Shown here piece by piece: positions 1 to 10,235 of a DNA stretch of 64,000 nucleotides. The notes beneath the pieces were generated by a model, which saw only the letters and a list, made by a program, of their open reading frames with translations, did no database searches and was not told where the DNA came from. Within the stretch, counting starts at the first letter, position 1. Each line of letters opens with the position of its first letter. This stretch comes from Listeria monocytogenes (GTDB taxonomy: Bacteria > Bacillota > Bacilli > Lactobacillales > Listeriaceae): assembly GCF_041765605.1 (NCBI RefSeq), contig NZ_CP168900.1, forward strand, positions 1,442,001 to 1,506,000, in the 5' to 3' direction. The position numbers and the translations under genes are program-made.

Positions 1-1
1 T

Positions 2-46
2 TTTCTAGAAGAAAAAGAAAAAAATCTGCAGAAAAAACGGAAATGA
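2..46 (+). CDS. Possible 3' tail of the upstream gene (partial)
   Basis: A lysine- and glutamate-rich open frame enters from the left edge and stops with TGA at 44-46. In Listeria and Bacillus cinA usually lies just before recA, so this may be the CinA C-terminus, but 14 residues cannot be recognised. Frame 1 is also open, to a stop at 73-75, so the reading frame is uncertain. Confidence 0.25.
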   Translation, partial: FLEEKEKNLQKKRK

Positions 47-130
47 ACGATAAAAAAGTGTTAGACGAAAGCTGAAAATCCCGTTATAATGAGGAAGAAA
101 GCAACCGGTGCTTACACAAAATAAAAAATA

Positions 131-144
131 CGAATAAATGTTCG
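131..144 (+). promoter_or_regulatory. LexA (SOS/din) box of recA
   Basis: CGAATAAATGTTCG matches the Gram-positive SOS box CGAAC-N4-GTTCG at nearly every defined position. It lies just upstream of the recA -35, where LexA binding would repress transcription until DNA damage. Confidence 0.88.
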
Positions 145-152
145 CTTTTTGC

Positions 153-181
153 TTGCTTCTCACTCTAAAATGCGTTATAGT
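153..181 (+). promoter_or_regulatory. recA SigA promoter
   Basis: TTGCTT, 17 bp spacer, TATAGT. The -35 begins nine bases after the LexA box, so the two are arranged for repression. Confidence 0.7.
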
Positions 182-267
182 AATTTTAGGAAAACATTCT
201 GACTGTTTTTTGAGAGAGAAGAAGTAGAAAAACAGCTATTAGGATATTTATTGAAGGAGGCAACAAT

Positions 268-1314
268 GTGAATGATCGTCAAGCGGCATTAGACCAAGCT
301 TTAAAACAAATTGAAAAACAATTCGGTAAAGGTTCCATTATGAAATTAGGGGAACATTCAGATCAAAATATATCTACTATTTCTAGTGGCTCATTAGCAT
401 TAGATATTGCTTTAGGAGTTGGCGGATATCCTCGTGGACGTATTATTGAAGTATACGGACCAGAGAGTTCCGGTAAAACAACTGTTGCACTTCATGCTAT
501 TGCGGAAGTACAAGCACAAGGCGGAACAGCTGCATTTATCGATGCAGAACACGCGCTAGATCCAGCATATGCTAAAAATCTTGGCGTAAACATTGATGAA
601 TTACTACTATCTCAACCTGATACAGGAGAGCAAGCATTAGAAATTGCAGAAGCATTAGTTAGAAGTGGTGCTGTAGATATGCTAGTAATTGACTCCGTTG
701 CAGCACTTGTACCACGTGCTGAAATCGAAGGGGAGATGGGTGATGCACACGTTGGTTTGCAAGCACGTTTAATGTCCCAAGCATTGCGTAAACTTTCCGG
801 TGTTATTAATAAATCGAAAACCATTGCTATTTTCATTAACCAAATTCGTGAAAAAGTTGGTGTTATGTTTGGTAACCCAGAGATTACACCTGGTGGTCGT
901 GCGCTTAAATTCTATTCGACTGTACGTTTAGAAGTAAGACGTGCAGAACAACTTAAGCAAGGTACAGATGTAATGGGTAACAAAACAAAAATTAAAGTTG
1001 TAAAAAACAAAGTAGCTCCTCCATTCCGTATTGCTGAAGTGGATATCATGTACGGTGAAGGTATTTCACGTGAAGGCGAGCTTGTTGATATGGCCGCTGA
1101 AGTGGATGTAATCAATAAGAGTGGTTCATGGTATTCTTACAAAGAAGAACGTATCGGCCAAGGTCGTGAAAACGCAAAACAATATCTGAAAGAACATACA
1201 GATATTCGTGATGAGATTTCAAAACGTGTTCGTGAAGAGTACGAAATCGACGGAAGCAATAAAGAACCTTTAGATGAAGGCGAAGAAACTTTAAGTTTAC
1301 TAGATGATGAATAA
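268..1314 (+). CDS. recA: Recombinase RecA
   Basis: DNA strand-exchange ATPase of homologous recombination and co-protease that triggers LexA self-cleavage. The 348 residues are the normal family length. The Walker A motif GPESSGKT is at residues 64-71, and the Walker B segment [12 protein letters not shown] follows near 138-149. The C-terminus is acidic (ends LLDDE), as in other RecA proteins. The start is GTG at 268, eight bases after a strong AGGAGG; an overlapping ATG at 266 is out of frame. The gene is monocistronic: a LexA box and SigA promoter lie upstream and a strong hairpin terminator follows. No intein or disruption is visible. Confidence 0.99.
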   Translation: MNDRQAALDQALKQIEKQFGKGSIMKLGEHSDQNISTISSGSLALDIALGVGGYPRGRIIEVYGPESSGKTTVALHAIAEVQAQGGTAAFIDAEHALDPAYAKNLGVNIDELLLSQPDTGEQALEIAEALVRSGAVDMLVIDSVAALVPRAEIEGEMGDAHVGLQARLMSQALRKLSGVINKSKTIAIFINQIREKVGVMFGNPEITPGGRALKFYSTVRLEVRRAEQLKQGTDVMGNKTKIKVVKNKVAPPFRIAEVDIMYGEGISREGELVDMAAEVDVINKSGSWYSYKEERIGQGRENAKQYLKEHTDIRDEISKRVREEYEIDGSNKEPLDEGEETLSLLDDE

Positions 1315-1323
1315 GTAATGCTT

Positions 1324-1363
1324 AATACGTGATAGGAATTTCTTTCCTATCACGTATTTTTTA
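1324..1363 (+). terminator. recA intrinsic terminator
   Basis: A 14-bp perfect stem (1324-1337 with 1345-1358) with a 7-nt loop is followed by a T run. Confidence 0.9.
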
Positions 1364-1421
1364 CTATTTTAAAAAAACTAGGTAAAATAACCATACATTT
1401 CATTCCTTTTCTTGACATTGT

Positions 1422-1450
1422 ATGCTTTGACCTATAAAATTAAGTTGTAT
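1422..1450 (+). promoter_or_regulatory. rny promoter
   Basis: TTGACA, 17 bp, TAAAAT. It places the transcript start about 155 nt before the rny start codon. Confidence 0.6.
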
Positions 1451-1456
1451 ATTTTA

Positions 1457-1600
1457 TATTGCTGGGAGACAAGGGGGAAGTTTTTTCCTTTGAAAATCGG
1501 CTTCAACTGAATGGGGAGATTAGCACTCGGTTGTTGATGAAAAATACGCATGTGCCAGATTTCTGGCCACCGACATAACAATAACGAAAATTGAATAGCA
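1457..1600 (+). other. Long structured 5' leader of rny
   Basis: About 150 nt between promoter and ribosome binding site hold no ORF worth calling. They contain a hairpin with a one-base bulge, GTGCCAG-ATTT-CTGGCCAC (about 1553-1571), and G-rich tracts near 1463-1478 and 1511-1516. I do not recognise a known riboswitch. Function is unknown; it may control rny translation or mRNA stability. Confidence 0.4.
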
Positions 1601-1614
1601 AAGGAGGTGTAAGG

Positions 1615-3177
1615 ATGACAATCGCAATCACGATCATCTCCAGTTTGCTTTTCTTAATCGTCGGTCTAGTTGTTGGTTCTCTAATTTTTAAATCTAGTAC
1701 AGAGAAAAAACTGGCTGCTGCAAGGGGGACTGCTGAATTAATTGTAGAGGATGCGAAGAAAGAAGCAGAAACTACAAAAAAAGAAGCATTGCTTGAAGCG
1801 AAGGAAGAGAATCATAGGTTACGTACTGAAATCGAAAATGAACTTCGTGGGCGAAGAACAGAGACACAGAAAGCAGAAAATCGCTTATTGCAAAGGGAGG
1901 AAAACCTCGACCGTAAAGATACTTCTTTAAGTAAACGAGAAGCTACACTTGAAAGAAAAGAGGAGAGTATCAGTAAACGTCAACAACAAATTGAAGAGAA
2001 AGAAAGCAAACTAGCTGAGATGATTCAAGCGGAGCAGACAGAACTCGAAAGAATTTCTGCGCTCAGCAAAGAGGAAGCGAAATCTATCATCCTTAACCAG
2101 GTAGAAGATGAATTAACACATGATACAGCAATCATGGTCAAAGAATCAGAAAACCGGGCCAAGGAAGAGTCGGATAAAAAAGCAAAGAATATTCTCTCAC
2201 TAGCTATCCAGCGTTGTGCAGCTGATCATGTGGCAGAAACAACGGTATCTGTTGTTACCTTACCAAATGATGAGATGAAAGGTCGGATTATCGGACGTGA
2301 AGGCCGTAATATCCGCACGCTTGAGACGTTAACGGGGATTGATTTGATAATTGATGATACACCGGAAGCAGTAATTCTTTCCGGATTTGATCCAATTCGA
2401 CGTGAAATCGCTAGAATCGCCTTAGAAAAACTTGTTCAAGATGGAAGAATCCATCCAGCTCGAATTGAAGAAATGGTGGACAAAGCCCGTAAAGAGGTGG
2501 ACGAACACATTCGCGAAGTCGGGGAACAAGCAACATTTGAAGTTGGAATTCATTCCATCCATCCTGATTTGATAAAAATTCTTGGCCGCTTGCGTTACCG
2601 TACTAGTTACGGACAAAACGTTCTTAACCACTCACTCGAAGTTTCGAAACTTGCAGGAATTCTTGCAGGAGAGCTTGGCGAAGACGTTACGCTTGCTAAA
2701 CGGGCCGGACTACTTCATGACATTGGTAAAGCAATTGACCATGAAATTGAAGGCAGTCACGTTGAAATCGGCGTGGAACTTGCTACCAAATACAAAGAAA
2801 ATGATGTGGTAATCAATAGTATTGCTTCCCATCACGGAGATACAGAAGCTACTTCTGTTATCGCAGTATTGGTTGCAGCAGCGGATGCACTTTCTGCTGC
2901 AAGACCAGGAGCTCGTAGTGAAACGCTTGAAAATTACATCCGTCGTTTAGAAAAATTAGAAGAAATTTCTGAGTCTTACGATGGTGTAGAAAAATCTTAT
3001 GCTATCCAAGCAGGACGTGAAGTACGTATCATCGTTGAACCAGATACAATTGATGATCTTTCTTCTTACCGCCTTGCACGCGACATAAGAAAACGAATTG
3101 AAGAGGAATTAGATTATCCTGGTCACATTAAAGTGACTGTCATTCGTGAAACAAGAGCAGTTGAATACGCTAAATAA
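1615..3177 (+). CDS. rny: Ribonuclease Y
   Basis: Membrane-anchored endoribonuclease that starts mRNA decay and scaffolds other RNA-processing proteins. From this start the protein has 520 residues, the usual length. An N-terminal membrane segment (about 3-25) is followed by a long charged coiled coil (about 30-190), a KH RNA-binding domain with [12 protein letters not shown], and an HD domain with the metal-binding HDIGK motif. The start is ATG 1615 because AGGAGGTG lies seven bases before it; an in-frame upstream ATG-less extension from 1591 has no binding site. It has its own promoter and terminator. RicA, a partner that modulates RNase Y in Bacillus, is encoded three genes downstream. Confidence 0.98.
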   Translation: MTIAITIISSLLFLIVGLVVGSLIFKSSTEKKLAAARGTAELIVEDAKKEAETTKKEALLEAKEENHRLRTEIENELRGRRTETQKAENRLLQREENLDRKDTSLSKREATLERKEESISKRQQQIEEKESKLAEMIQAEQTELERISALSKEEAKSIILNQVEDELTHDTAIMVKESENRAKEESDKKAKNILSLAIQRCAADHVAETTVSVVTLPNDEMKGRIIGREGRNIRTLETLTGIDLIIDDTPEAVILSGFDPIRREIARIALEKLVQDGRIHPARIEEMVDKARKEVDEHIREVGEQATFEVGIHSIHPDLIKILGRLRYRTSYGQNVLNHSLEVSKLAGILAGELGEDVTLAKRAGLLHDIGKAIDHEIEGSHVEIGVELATKYKENDVVINSIASHHGDTEATSVIAVLVAAADALSAARPGARSETLENYIRRLEKLEEISESYDGVEKSYAIQAGREVRIIVEPDTIDDLSSYRLARDIRKRIEEELDYPGHIKVTVIRETRAVEYAK

Positions 3178-3182
3178 TAATT

Positions 3183-3224
3183 AAAAGATACATCGCAAAT
3201 TTATTTTGCGGTGTATCTTTTTTA
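3183..3224 (+). terminator. rny intrinsic terminator
   Basis: Long stem pairing AAAGATACATCGCAAA with its near-perfect complement, then a T run. Confidence 0.88.
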
Positions 3225-3229
3225 ATCGG

Positions 3230-3258
3230 TTGCCTAGCTTGAATAAGAACGGTATAAT
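3230..3258 (+). promoter_or_regulatory. Promoter of the acetyltransferase-ymdB-ricA unit
   Basis: TTGCCT, 17 bp, TATAAT. The predicted transcript start is near 3265, downstream of an in-frame ATG at 3261, which therefore cannot be the start codon. Confidence 0.75.
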
Positions 3259-3290
3259 TAATGGATAAATGGAAAAGGGAGGCGGAGTTT

Positions 3291-3788
3291 TTGAGTGAGT
3301 GGAAAATTTTGCCGATGCAAAAAGAACACTATCCGGGAGTAGCCGCAGTTCATCAAGAGGGCATTGAAACAGGAAATGCTACTTTTCAAGAGAAGACACT
3401 ATCTTTAGAAGCGTTTGATGAGAAGTACTTGAAGACTTGTCGATTAGTTGTCGTTATGAACGGCGAAGTGATTGGCTGGGCGGCGCTGCTACCATTTTCA
3501 AGTATGCATGCTTATCGAGGAGTCGCTGAATTAAGCATTTATATAGCAAAAAGTGCCCGTGGAAAAGGCATTGGAAAAGCACTTATGCATGAAATTATCC
3601 AGACAAGCGAGCAGAATGGTTTTTGGACTTTGCAATCATTGATTTTTCCAGAAAATAAAGCTAGCATTGCGCTTCACCATACATACGGTTTTCAAACTTT
3701 ATGCATTCATGAAAAATTAGGTGAAATGAACGGGATATTTCGCGATGTTGCATTATTAGAACGTAGAAGTAATAGAAACGGAGAATAA
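3291..3788 (+). CDS. GNAT N-acetyltransferase, phosphinothricin-acetyltransferase-like
   Basis: Acetyl-CoA-dependent N-acetyltransferase of the GNAT fold; its substrate is unknown. The 165-residue protein carries the acetyl-CoA loop ARGKGIGKAL and the family pattern IYIAKSARGKG before it, as in phosphinothricin (bialaphos) acetyltransferase-like proteins. Start chosen: TTG 3291, preceded by GGGAGGCGG; the ATG at 3261 sits at or before the predicted transcription start. The gene ends four bases before ymdB, so they are probably co-transcribed. Real resistance to phosphinothricin is not implied; many such proteins act on amino-acid analogues such as methionine sulfoximine. Confidence 0.85.
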   Translation: MSEWKILPMQKEHYPGVAAVHQEGIETGNATFQEKTLSLEAFDEKYLKTCRLVVVMNGEVIGWAALLPFSSMHAYRGVAELSIYIAKSARGKGIGKALMHEIIQTSEQNGFWTLQSLIFPENKASIALHHTYGFQTLCIHEKLGEMNGIFRDVALLERRSNRNGE

Positions 3789-3792
3789 CAAA

Positions 3793-4596
3793 ATGAAAAT
3801 TTTATTTATTGGTGACGTAGTTGGTTCTATCGGACGCGATGCCATAACAGAATATTTACCACAGTTAAAGAAAAAATATAAACCTACTATCACGGTGATT
3901 AACGGTGAAAATGCAGCGAGTGGGCGTGGGATTACAGAGAAAATTTATAAAGATTTTCTGGAGCTTGGTGCTAATGCTGTAACACTTGGGAACCATACAT
4001 GGGATAACCGTGATATTTTCGAATTTATTGACGACGCGAAATATTTAGTGCGACCAGCAAACTTTCCAGATGATACGACGCCTGGAACAGGAATGGTTTT
4101 TGTGAAAAGCAATCAGCATGAAATTGCCGTTATCAACATGCAAGGTCGGACTTTTCTAGCAGATTTAGACGATCCATTCCGCAAAATGGACACTTTGATA
4201 GAAGAAGCAAAAAAACGGACTAACATTATTTTTGTGGATTTTCATGCAGAAACTACTAGTGAAAAAGAAGCAATGGGTTGGTATTTGGATGGTCGTGTTA
4301 CGGCTGTTGTGGGTACACATACCCATGTGCAAACATCTGATAACCGTATTCTTCCAGAAGGGACAGCTTATCTGACGGATACAGGCATGACTGGTCCTTA
4401 CGATGCTATCCTTGGAATGGAAAAAGAAGCTGTTATCCGTCGTTTTAAAACGGCGTTACCAACTAGGTTCGAAGTTCCAAAAACGGGTCGAGCAGTCTTG
4501 TCTGGCTGTTTAATCACACTTGACGAAAGCACTGGGAAAGCACAAAAAATTGATCGAATTCTCATCAACGAAGACCACCCATTTTCTTTTGATTAA
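3793..4596 (+). CDS. ymdB: YmdB-family metallophosphoesterase
   Basis: Dimetal phosphodiesterase; the Bacillus homologue hydrolyses 2',3'- and 3',5'-cyclic nucleotides and affects biofilm and sporulation decisions. The 267 residues contain the family metal-ligand motifs in order: GDVVG near the N-terminus, NGENAA, GNHTWD, DFHAE and GTHTHVQT. It is cytosolic, with no signal peptide. The ATG is preceded by a purine-rich GGAG, overlapping the end of the acetyltransferase gene. It is followed closely by ricA. The rny-ymdB neighbourhood is conserved in Firmicutes and suggests a role in RNA or nucleotide metabolism. Confidence 0.95.
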   Translation: MKILFIGDVVGSIGRDAITEYLPQLKKKYKPTITVINGENAASGRGITEKIYKDFLELGANAVTLGNHTWDNRDIFEFIDDAKYLVRPANFPDDTTPGTGMVFVKSNQHEIAVINMQGRTFLADLDDPFRKMDTLIEEAKKRTNIIFVDFHAETTSEKEAMGWYLDGRVTAVVGTHTHVQTSDNRILPEGTAYLTDTGMTGPYDAILGMEKEAVIRRFKTALPTRFEVPKTGRAVLSGCLITLDESTGKAQKIDRILINEDHPFSFD

Positions 4597-4612
4597 GAAT
4601 GGAGATGAAATT

Positions 4613-4975
4613 GTGACAGTTTCAAAAGACGAAATCATGAAAAAAGCAACTGAACTTCGTGATGCGCTTCAACAAACGGAAGAAGTATCGTTCTACCGCG
4701 TTGCCGAAGAAAGAATCAATGCGAATTCCAAAGTAGCAGCGAAAGTTTCTAAAATAAAATTACTTCAAAAAGAAGCAGTAAACTTAGAGCATTATCAAAA
4801 ACTTGAAGCAATGAAGCAGACAGAGAATCAAATTGATAACGTTCGCGCAGATATTGATTCACTTCCGATTGTAACAGAATTTAGACGTGCCCAAGAAGAC
4901 GCCAATGATCTTTTACAATCAATTACAACAGAAATCACAACAAAAGTAACTACCGAGCTTGAAAAAGAAAATTAA
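4613..4975 (+). CDS. ricA: RicA (YmcA), RNase Y regulator subunit
   Basis: Homologue of B. subtilis YmcA/RicA, part of the RicA-RicF-RicT complex that steers RNase Y cleavage and affects biofilm and competence. The protein is 120 residues, almost wholly helical, with the family segment EAVNLEHYQKLEA. The start is GTG 4613, nine bases after GGAG; a longer frame from 4520 would overlap ymdB by about 75 bases and has no binding site. The Bacillus protein has a short C-terminal extension with at least one cysteine thought to help hold Fe-S clusters; this one ends earlier and has no cysteine. Confidence 0.9.
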   Translation: MTVSKDEIMKKATELRDALQQTEEVSFYRVAEERINANSKVAAKVSKIKLLQKEAVNLEHYQKLEAMKQTENQIDNVRADIDSLPIVTEFRRAQEDANDLLQSITTEITTKVTTELEKEN

Positions 4976-4981
4976 CCATTT

Positions 4982-5011
4982 AAAACTGCCAAAACATCGG
5001 CAGTTTTTTTC
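4982..5011 (+). terminator. Terminator after ricA
   Basis: AACTGCC / GGCAGTT stem with an 8-nt loop and a T-rich tail. Confidence 0.8.
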
Positions 5012-5043
5012 TTTTGCGGTCGCAGGAAAATGAAACTTTATGC

Positions 5044-5049
5044 TATAAT
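5044..5049 (+). promoter_or_regulatory. Likely -10 of the mutS-mutL-glpP promoter
   Basis: TATAAT lies 36 bases before the mutS start. No good -35 is visible at the right distance, so only the -10 is claimed. Confidence 0.5.
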
Positions 5050-5084
5050 GAGAGGATGAAAAAGAAGTAAGGGATGATGAGATA

Positions 5085-7667
5085 ATGACAGAATATACAC
5101 CAATGATTAAGCAATACTTGGAAATCAAAGACAAATATCAAGATGCTTTCTTATTTTTCCGTTTAGGAGATTTTTATGAAATGTTTTTTGAGGATGCACT
5201 GAATGCTTCTCAAATTTTAGAAATTACATTAACTGGTCGTGAAGGTGGTACTAAAGAAAAAATACCAATGTGCGGTGTTCCTTATCATTCCGCTAGTGGT
5301 TATATTGATACGTTAATTGAAAAAGGTTATAAAGTAGCTATTTGTGAACAAGTAGAAGATCCTAAGACAACCAAAGGCATGGTGAAACGCGAAGTAGTCC
5401 AATTAATTTCACCAGGAACGGTCATGGACGAACGTGGCTTAAAAGCGAAAGAAAATAACTATATTGCCTCCCTTTATTGTTATGAGGGCAAAGAGTATGG
5501 TTTTGCATACTCAGACTTATCAACAGGAGAATTAAAATCAACCGTTATTGAGGCAAGTGAAGATCGACTAATTAATGAATTAACAACACTTTCAACGAGA
5601 GAATTGATTGTTTCCGCGTCAGAAAAAGAAGTGCTTTCAGATGTAATGAAAGAGCAACTTGGTTTAACTTTTTCTGTGCATGAAGAAGATACCATTCCTC
5701 TAGAAAACGAAAAATTAGTAACCCGCCATATGTCTCTATCAGAAAAGCGAGCTATCGGCAAGTTACTACATTATTTAAAAGAAACACAAAAGCGGGATTT
5801 GGGTCATTTGCAACAAGCGGTTCACTATGAAACGAGTAATTATATGAAAATGGACTACTATTCTAAACGTAATTTAGAATTAGCAGAGTCTATCCGCGGA
5901 AAAGGACGCCAAGGCACTTTGCTTTGGTTGTTAGACAATACGCAAACGGCTATGGGTGGAAGAATGCTCAAACAGTGGATTGATCGTCCATTAATCGATC
6001 GTAATAAAATTATCGAACGTCAAAATGATGTCAGTGAACTAATGGCGAATTTTTTCGAACGTCTTGAATTAGTAGAAAACTTGAAAAATGTATATGATTT
6101 AGAGCGTTTAGCTGGTCGTGTTGCATACGGAAATGTGAACGCACGTGATTTAATTCAGCTGCGCAATTCGTTGTATCAAATTCCTCGTATTCGTGCGACG
6201 CTATTATCAATGAATAGCAAAAGCCTAACAGAGCTTGCTAACCAATTAGATCCGTGCGAAGAATTAACGGAAAAATTGGAAGAAGCAATTATGGATTCTG
6301 CCCCTATTTCGATTCGGGAAGGCGGGATTATTAAAGATGGTTATAACAGTCAATTAGATACGTATCGTGATGCAAGCCGTAATGGGAAAACATGGATTGC
6401 TGAGTTAGAACGTAAAGAACGTGAACTAACAGGGATTAAAACGATGAAGGTAGGCTTTAACCGCGTTTTCGGCTATTATATTGAAGTTACCCGAGCTAAC
6501 ACACATTTGCTCCCAGAAGGCCGCTACGAGCGTAAGCAGACACTAACGAATGCGGAACGTTATATCACTCCTGAACTAAAAGAAAAAGAAAAACTCATTT
6601 TAGATGCAGAAGAAAAAAGCATGGAACTTGAATATCAATTATTTACAGAAGTGCGTGAACTAGTAAAAGACTACATAGAACGTTTGCAAAAACTCGCGAA
6701 GTCTGTAAGTGAAATCGACTGCCTTCAAAGTTTTGCGGATATTAGTGAGAAAAACCATTTTATTCGCCCAACTCTAAGCGAAGATGGTTCTTTGCACGTA
6801 AAACAAGGTCGTCACCCAGTTGTAGAAAAAGTGATGGGCGCGCAAAGTTATGTAGCGAATGACTGTGATTTAGATCGCAATCGAGAAATTTTGCTTATAA
6901 CGGGTCCTAACATGTCGGGTAAAAGTACGTATATGCGCCAAGTAGCACTAACGGCGATTTGTGCACAAGTTGGTTGTTTTGTACCTGCAGAAGAAGCGAC
7001 GTTACCAATTTTCGATCAAATTTTCACTAGAATTGGTGCAGCAGATGATTTAATTGCTGGCCAAAGTACGTTCATGGTAGAGATGTTAGAAGCAAGGAAT
7101 GCCATCGTCCACGCAACAAAAGATAGTTTGATTTTATTTGATGAAATTGGTCGTGGAACTGCCACTTATGACGGAATGGCGCTTGCCCAAGCGATTATCG
7201 AGTATATCCATGAGAATGTACATGCCAAAACACTTTTCTCCACACATTACCATGAATTAACAGACCTCGAAAAAGAATTACATGGTTTACAAAATATTCA
7301 TGTCAGTGCTGTGGAAGAAAATGGAAAAGTAGTGTTCCTCCACAAAATTAAAGAAGGACCAGCAGATAAAAGTTATGGTATTCATGTGGCAGAATTAGCT
7401 GAACTACCAAAATCTCTAATTGAGCGAGCAAGTCGTATTTTAGAACAACTGGAAAACGACGATAAGAAAATTGTTATTACTAATGACAAACAGCCAGAAG
7501 AAATCCATGAGGAAGTGCAACTATCCATGTTCCCGGTAGAGCCGGAGAAAAAAGCTTCTTCTAAAGAAACAAAATTATTAAAAGAAATTGCTTCCATGAA
7601 CATCATGCAGATGACACCAATGGATGCGATGAACAAATTATACGAACTCCAAAGCAAAATCCATTAA
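5085..7667 (+). CDS. mutS: DNA mismatch repair protein MutS
   Basis: ATPase that recognises mismatches and small loops and recruits MutL. The 860 residues have the complete domain set. The N-terminal mismatch-contact motif, within [11 protein letters not shown] (about 28-38), contains the Phe-x-Glu wedge. The ATPase has Walker [10 protein letters not shown] (about 606-614) and Walker B DEIGRGT (about 685-691), and a C-terminal helix follows. The start ATG has only a weak ribosome site (AAGGGATGA). mutL follows after 22 bases and glpP after that on the same strand, with no terminator between, so the three probably form one transcript. Confidence 0.99.
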   Translation: MTEYTPMIKQYLEIKDKYQDAFLFFRLGDFYEMFFEDALNASQILEITLTGREGGTKEKIPMCGVPYHSASGYIDTLIEKGYKVAICEQVEDPKTTKGMVKREVVQLISPGTVMDERGLKAKENNYIASLYCYEGKEYGFAYSDLSTGELKSTVIEASEDRLINELTTLSTRELIVSASEKEVLSDVMKEQLGLTFSVHEEDTIPLENEKLVTRHMSLSEKRAIGKLLHYLKETQKRDLGHLQQAVHYETSNYMKMDYYSKRNLELAESIRGKGRQGTLLWLLDNTQTAMGGRMLKQWIDRPLIDRNKIIERQNDVSELMANFFERLELVENLKNVYDLERLAGRVAYGNVNARDLIQLRNSLYQIPRIRATLLSMNSKSLTELANQLDPCEELTEKLEEAIMDSAPISIREGGIIKDGYNSQLDTYRDASRNGKTWIAELERKERELTGIKTMKVGFNRVFGYYIEVTRANTHLLPEGRYERKQTLTNAERYITPELKEKEKLILDAEEKSMELEYQLFTEVRELVKDYIERLQKLAKSVSEIDCLQSFADISEKNHFIRPTLSEDGSLHVKQGRHPVVEKVMGAQSYVANDCDLDRNREILLITGPNMSGKSTYMRQVALTAICAQVGCFVPAEEATLPIFDQIFTRIGAADDLIAGQSTFMVEMLEARNAIVHATKDSLILFDEIGRGTATYDGMALAQAIIEYIHENVHAKTLFSTHYHELTDLEKELHGLQNIHVSAVEENGKVVFLHKIKEGPADKSYGIHVAELAELPKSLIERASRILEQLENDDKKIVITNDKQPEEIHEEVQLSMFPVEPEKKASSKETKLLKEIASMNIMQMTPMDAMNKLYELQSKIH

Positions 7668-7689
7668 AATAAAAAAGGCGGGGTATTAA

Positions 7690-9501
7690 ATGGCTAAACA
7701 TATTGTCGAATTAACGGATGCTTTATCCAATAAAATAGCTGCAGGAGAAGTGGTAGAACGCCCTGCTTCAGTTGTTAAAGAACTAGTAGAGAACGCCATT
7801 GATGCAGGTAGCACAGTCATTGACATTTTAGTGGAAGAAGCAGGCTTAAATAAAATTACAATTATAGATAACGGCAGTGGTATTGAAGAAGAAGATGTTG
7901 CAACAGCTTTTTTACGTCATGCTACAAGTAAAATTAAAAATGAAGCTGATTTGTTCCGGGTTCATACATTAGGTTTCCGCGGGGAGGCCCTTCCAAGTAT
8001 CGCCTCAGTTTCTCACTTATCCATGGAAACTTCTACAGGAGAAACAAAAGGTACGACGATTACCTTAGAAGGCGGGAAAATCATTGAGCAAAAAAGTGGT
8101 CACGCTAGAAAAGGAACACAAATCGAAGTATCGCAATTATTCTTTAATACACCAGCGAGGTTAAAATATTTAAAAAGTTTACCTACTGAACTTGGGAATA
8201 TTACGGATATTTTAAACCGATTAGCTTTGGCTCATCCAGATATTAGTTTCCGTTTCTCACATAACGGCAAACCCTTATTACAAACAAATGGAAATGGGGA
8301 CTTGCGCCAAGTGATTGCCGCTATTTACGGTGTTTCTATCGCTAGAAAATCAATACCGGTCAAGGCAGAGTCACTTGATTTTAAGATTTCCGGTTATGCG
8401 GTATTACCAGAAGTAAATCGCTCTAACCGCAACTATATTTCCACGATTATTAATGGTCGTTTTATTAAAAATTTCGCGCTTGTAAAAGCAATTCAAGAAG
8501 GTTACCATACACTTTTACCAATTGGCCGTTTTCCAATCATTGTTTTACAAATCGAAATGGATCCCATTATTGTAGATGTCAACGTGCATCCTGCTAAATT
8601 AGAAGTTCGTCTAAGCAAAGAAAAAGAACTAGGACAACTAATTAGCCAAATGATTAAAGAGGCTTTTCATAAGTTACAATTAATTCCAGACGGAGAAATT
8701 TCTAAAAAGCAAAAAGAAGTTCAAAAATCAGAACAAATCCAAATGTCTTTTGAGGAAAACAAACCACAAAAAGAAACGCCAACACTTTTTTCGAAATCGA
8801 GTATTCCGGAATATGTTCCTTCTGATTTAGATGCTCCGCGGGAAGACGACTTTATTTTGGAAACAATGCCATCTTATGAGCCAGAACAAGAAGTAGAGCA
8901 CGCAGAACAACCGAAAGAACGGATTCCTAAAATGTATCCAATCGGTCAAATGCATGCAACCTATATTTTTGCTCAAAATGAAAATGGTTTATATATTATT
9001 GATCAACATGCTGCTCAAGAACGGATTAAATATGAATTTTATCGCGAAAAAATTGGTGAAGTCAGCCGCGAGTTGCAAGAACTGCTTGTGCCAATTGTGC
9101 TAGAATTCCCAGCAGATGAGTATGTTCGTTTAGAAGAGCAAAAAGCTAAATTGGAAGAAGTAGGGGTGTTCTTAGAAAACTTCGGACAAAATAGTTTTAT
9201 CATTCGTGCGCATCCAACCTGGTTTCCAAAAGATCAAGAAGAAGAGATGCTTCGGGAAATTATTGACGAAGCGTTATCTGCACCAAGCATTAGCATTCAT
9301 AAATTAAGAGAAGATACAGCCATTATGATGAGCTGTAAAAAATCAATTAAAGCCAATCATTATTTGACAACACAAGATATGGAAGCATTACTCGATACAC
9401 TAAGAGAGGCAAGCGATCCTTTCACTTGTCCCCATGGTCGTCCAGTAATCATTCAATATTCCACATACGAACTAGAAAAAATGTTCAAACGAGTGATGTA
9501 A
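7690..9501 (+). CDS. mutL: DNA mismatch repair protein MutL
   Basis: GHKL-type ATPase that couples MutS recognition to strand removal. The 603 residues show the N-terminal ATP lid motifs [14 protein letters not shown] and [11 protein letters not shown] charged, low-complexity linker (about 340-415) joins a C-terminal dimerisation and endonuclease domain with the metal-binding [12 protein letters not shown] motif and a CPHGRP zinc-site motif. It is therefore a nicking-type MutL, as expected in a bacterium without MutH. The ATG follows a GGCGGGG-rich ribosome site. It ends 16 bases before glpP. Confidence 0.98.
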   Translation: MAKHIVELTDALSNKIAAGEVVERPASVVKELVENAIDAGSTVIDILVEEAGLNKITIIDNGSGIEEEDVATAFLRHATSKIKNEADLFRVHTLGFRGEALPSIASVSHLSMETSTGETKGTTITLEGGKIIEQKSGHARKGTQIEVSQLFFNTPARLKYLKSLPTELGNITDILNRLALAHPDISFRFSHNGKPLLQTNGNGDLRQVIAAIYGVSIARKSIPVKAESLDFKISGYAVLPEVNRSNRNYISTIINGRFIKNFALVKAIQEGYHTLLPIGRFPIIVLQIEMDPIIVDVNVHPAKLEVRLSKEKELGQLISQMIKEAFHKLQLIPDGEISKKQKEVQKSEQIQMSFEENKPQKETPTLFSKSSIPEYVPSDLDAPREDDFILETMPSYEPEQEVEHAEQPKERIPKMYPIGQMHATYIFAQNENGLYIIDQHAAQERIKYEFYREKIGEVSRELQELLVPIVLEFPADEYVRLEEQKAKLEEVGVFLENFGQNSFIIRAHPTWFPKDQEEEMLREIIDEALSAPSISIHKLREDTAIMMSCKKSIKANHYLTTQDMEALLDTLREASDPFTCPHGRPVIIQYSTYELEKMFKRVM

Positions 9502-9517
9502 AAGAGGAGGAAAGAAC

Positions 9518-10066
9518 TTGGAGTTACCATTTTCCGGTCAATCAATCATTCCAGCTGCACATAACCAGAGAGATATGGAGAAAATTTTAGAGCTTGACCT
9601 GACTTATATGGTGATGTTGGAAACACATGTTGCTCAATTAAAATCGCTCGTCAAATACGCACAAGCCAGCGGGAAAAAGGTTTTACTACATGCTGATTTA
9701 GTCAACGGATTAAAAAATGATGATTATGCTATTGATTTTTTGTGCACAGAAATTCGCCCGGATGGCATTATTTCTACGAGAGGAAATGCCATTATGAAAG
9801 CAAAACAGCACAAAATGCTTGCTATTCAACGGCTTTTCATGATTGATTCAAGTGCCTACAATAAAGGAGTGGCTTTGATTCAAAAAGTACAACCAGATTG
9901 CATTGAACTTTTACCAGGAATCATTCCGGAACAAGTTCAAAAAATGACACAAAAGCTTCATATTCCCGTGATTGCAGGCGGTTTAATTGAAACGAAAGAA
10001 CAAGTGGATCAAGTAATTGCAAGCGGTGCTATCGCTGTTACAACATCTAACAAACATTTATGGTAA
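9518..10066 (+). CDS. glpP: Glycerol uptake operon antiterminator GlpP
   Basis: RNA-binding antiterminator of the GlpP family; in Bacillus it binds glycerol-3-phosphate and lets transcription pass the terminators ahead of glpFK and glpD. The 182-residue TIM-barrel-like protein shows the family segments GQSIIPAAHNQRDMEK, LLHADLVNGL, DGIISTR and PVIAGGLIETKEQV. The start is TTG 9518 after a strong GAGGAGG. It is unusual that it follows mutSL with no glp gene nearby; its targets must be elsewhere in the genome. Confidence 0.93.
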   Translation: MELPFSGQSIIPAAHNQRDMEKILELDLTYMVMLETHVAQLKSLVKYAQASGKKVLLHADLVNGLKNDDYAIDFLCTEIRPDGIISTRGNAIMKAKQHKMLAIQRLFMIDSSAYNKGVALIQKVQPDCIELLPGIIPEQVQKMTQKLHIPVIAGGLIETKEQVDQVIASGAIAVTTSNKHLW

Positions 10067-10069
10067 AAA

Positions 10070-10109
10070 AGAGCTGAGTCGTGTGTTATAAACGGCTTAG
10101 CTCTTTTTC
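10070..10109 (+). terminator. Terminator of mutS-mutL-glpP
   Basis: A 12-bp stem with two G-T wobbles (AGAGCTGAGTCG with CGGCTTAGCTCT) and a T run. Confidence 0.85.
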
Positions 10110-10118
10110 TGAAAAACA

Positions 10119-10174
10119 ATGAAAACGCTATATATTCATCTCAAGCCTTGCAGCACAAGGACTTAAGCGTTTTC
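10119..10174 (+). other. Nested inverted repeat (possible RNA element or paired cre-like sites) ahead of pflB
   Basis: GAAAACGCT (10121-10129) pairs perfectly with AGCGTTTTC (10166-10174). Inside lies a second hairpin, AAGCCTTG with CAAGG-a-CTT around loop CAGCA (10143-10164). Both outer arms also resemble half-matched catabolite-repression (cre) sites: TGAAAACGCTATAT fits 12 of 14 consensus positions. Either reading is possible; neither is proved. Confidence 0.4.
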
Positions 10175-10235
10175 TTCCTGTTCTACACAATGATTCGAGT
10201 TTAAAACTGTACCATAACAGAAAGGGGTGTTTGAA

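Noticed and set aside
3261-3290. ATG at 3261 as the start of the acetyltransferase gene
   Set aside because: It lies three bases after the TATAAT -10, so it would not be in the transcript; TTG 3291 has a ribosome site.
4520-4612. Longer ricA frame starting inside ymdB
   Set aside because: No ribosome site, strong overlap with ymdB, and GTG 4613 matches the family N-terminus.
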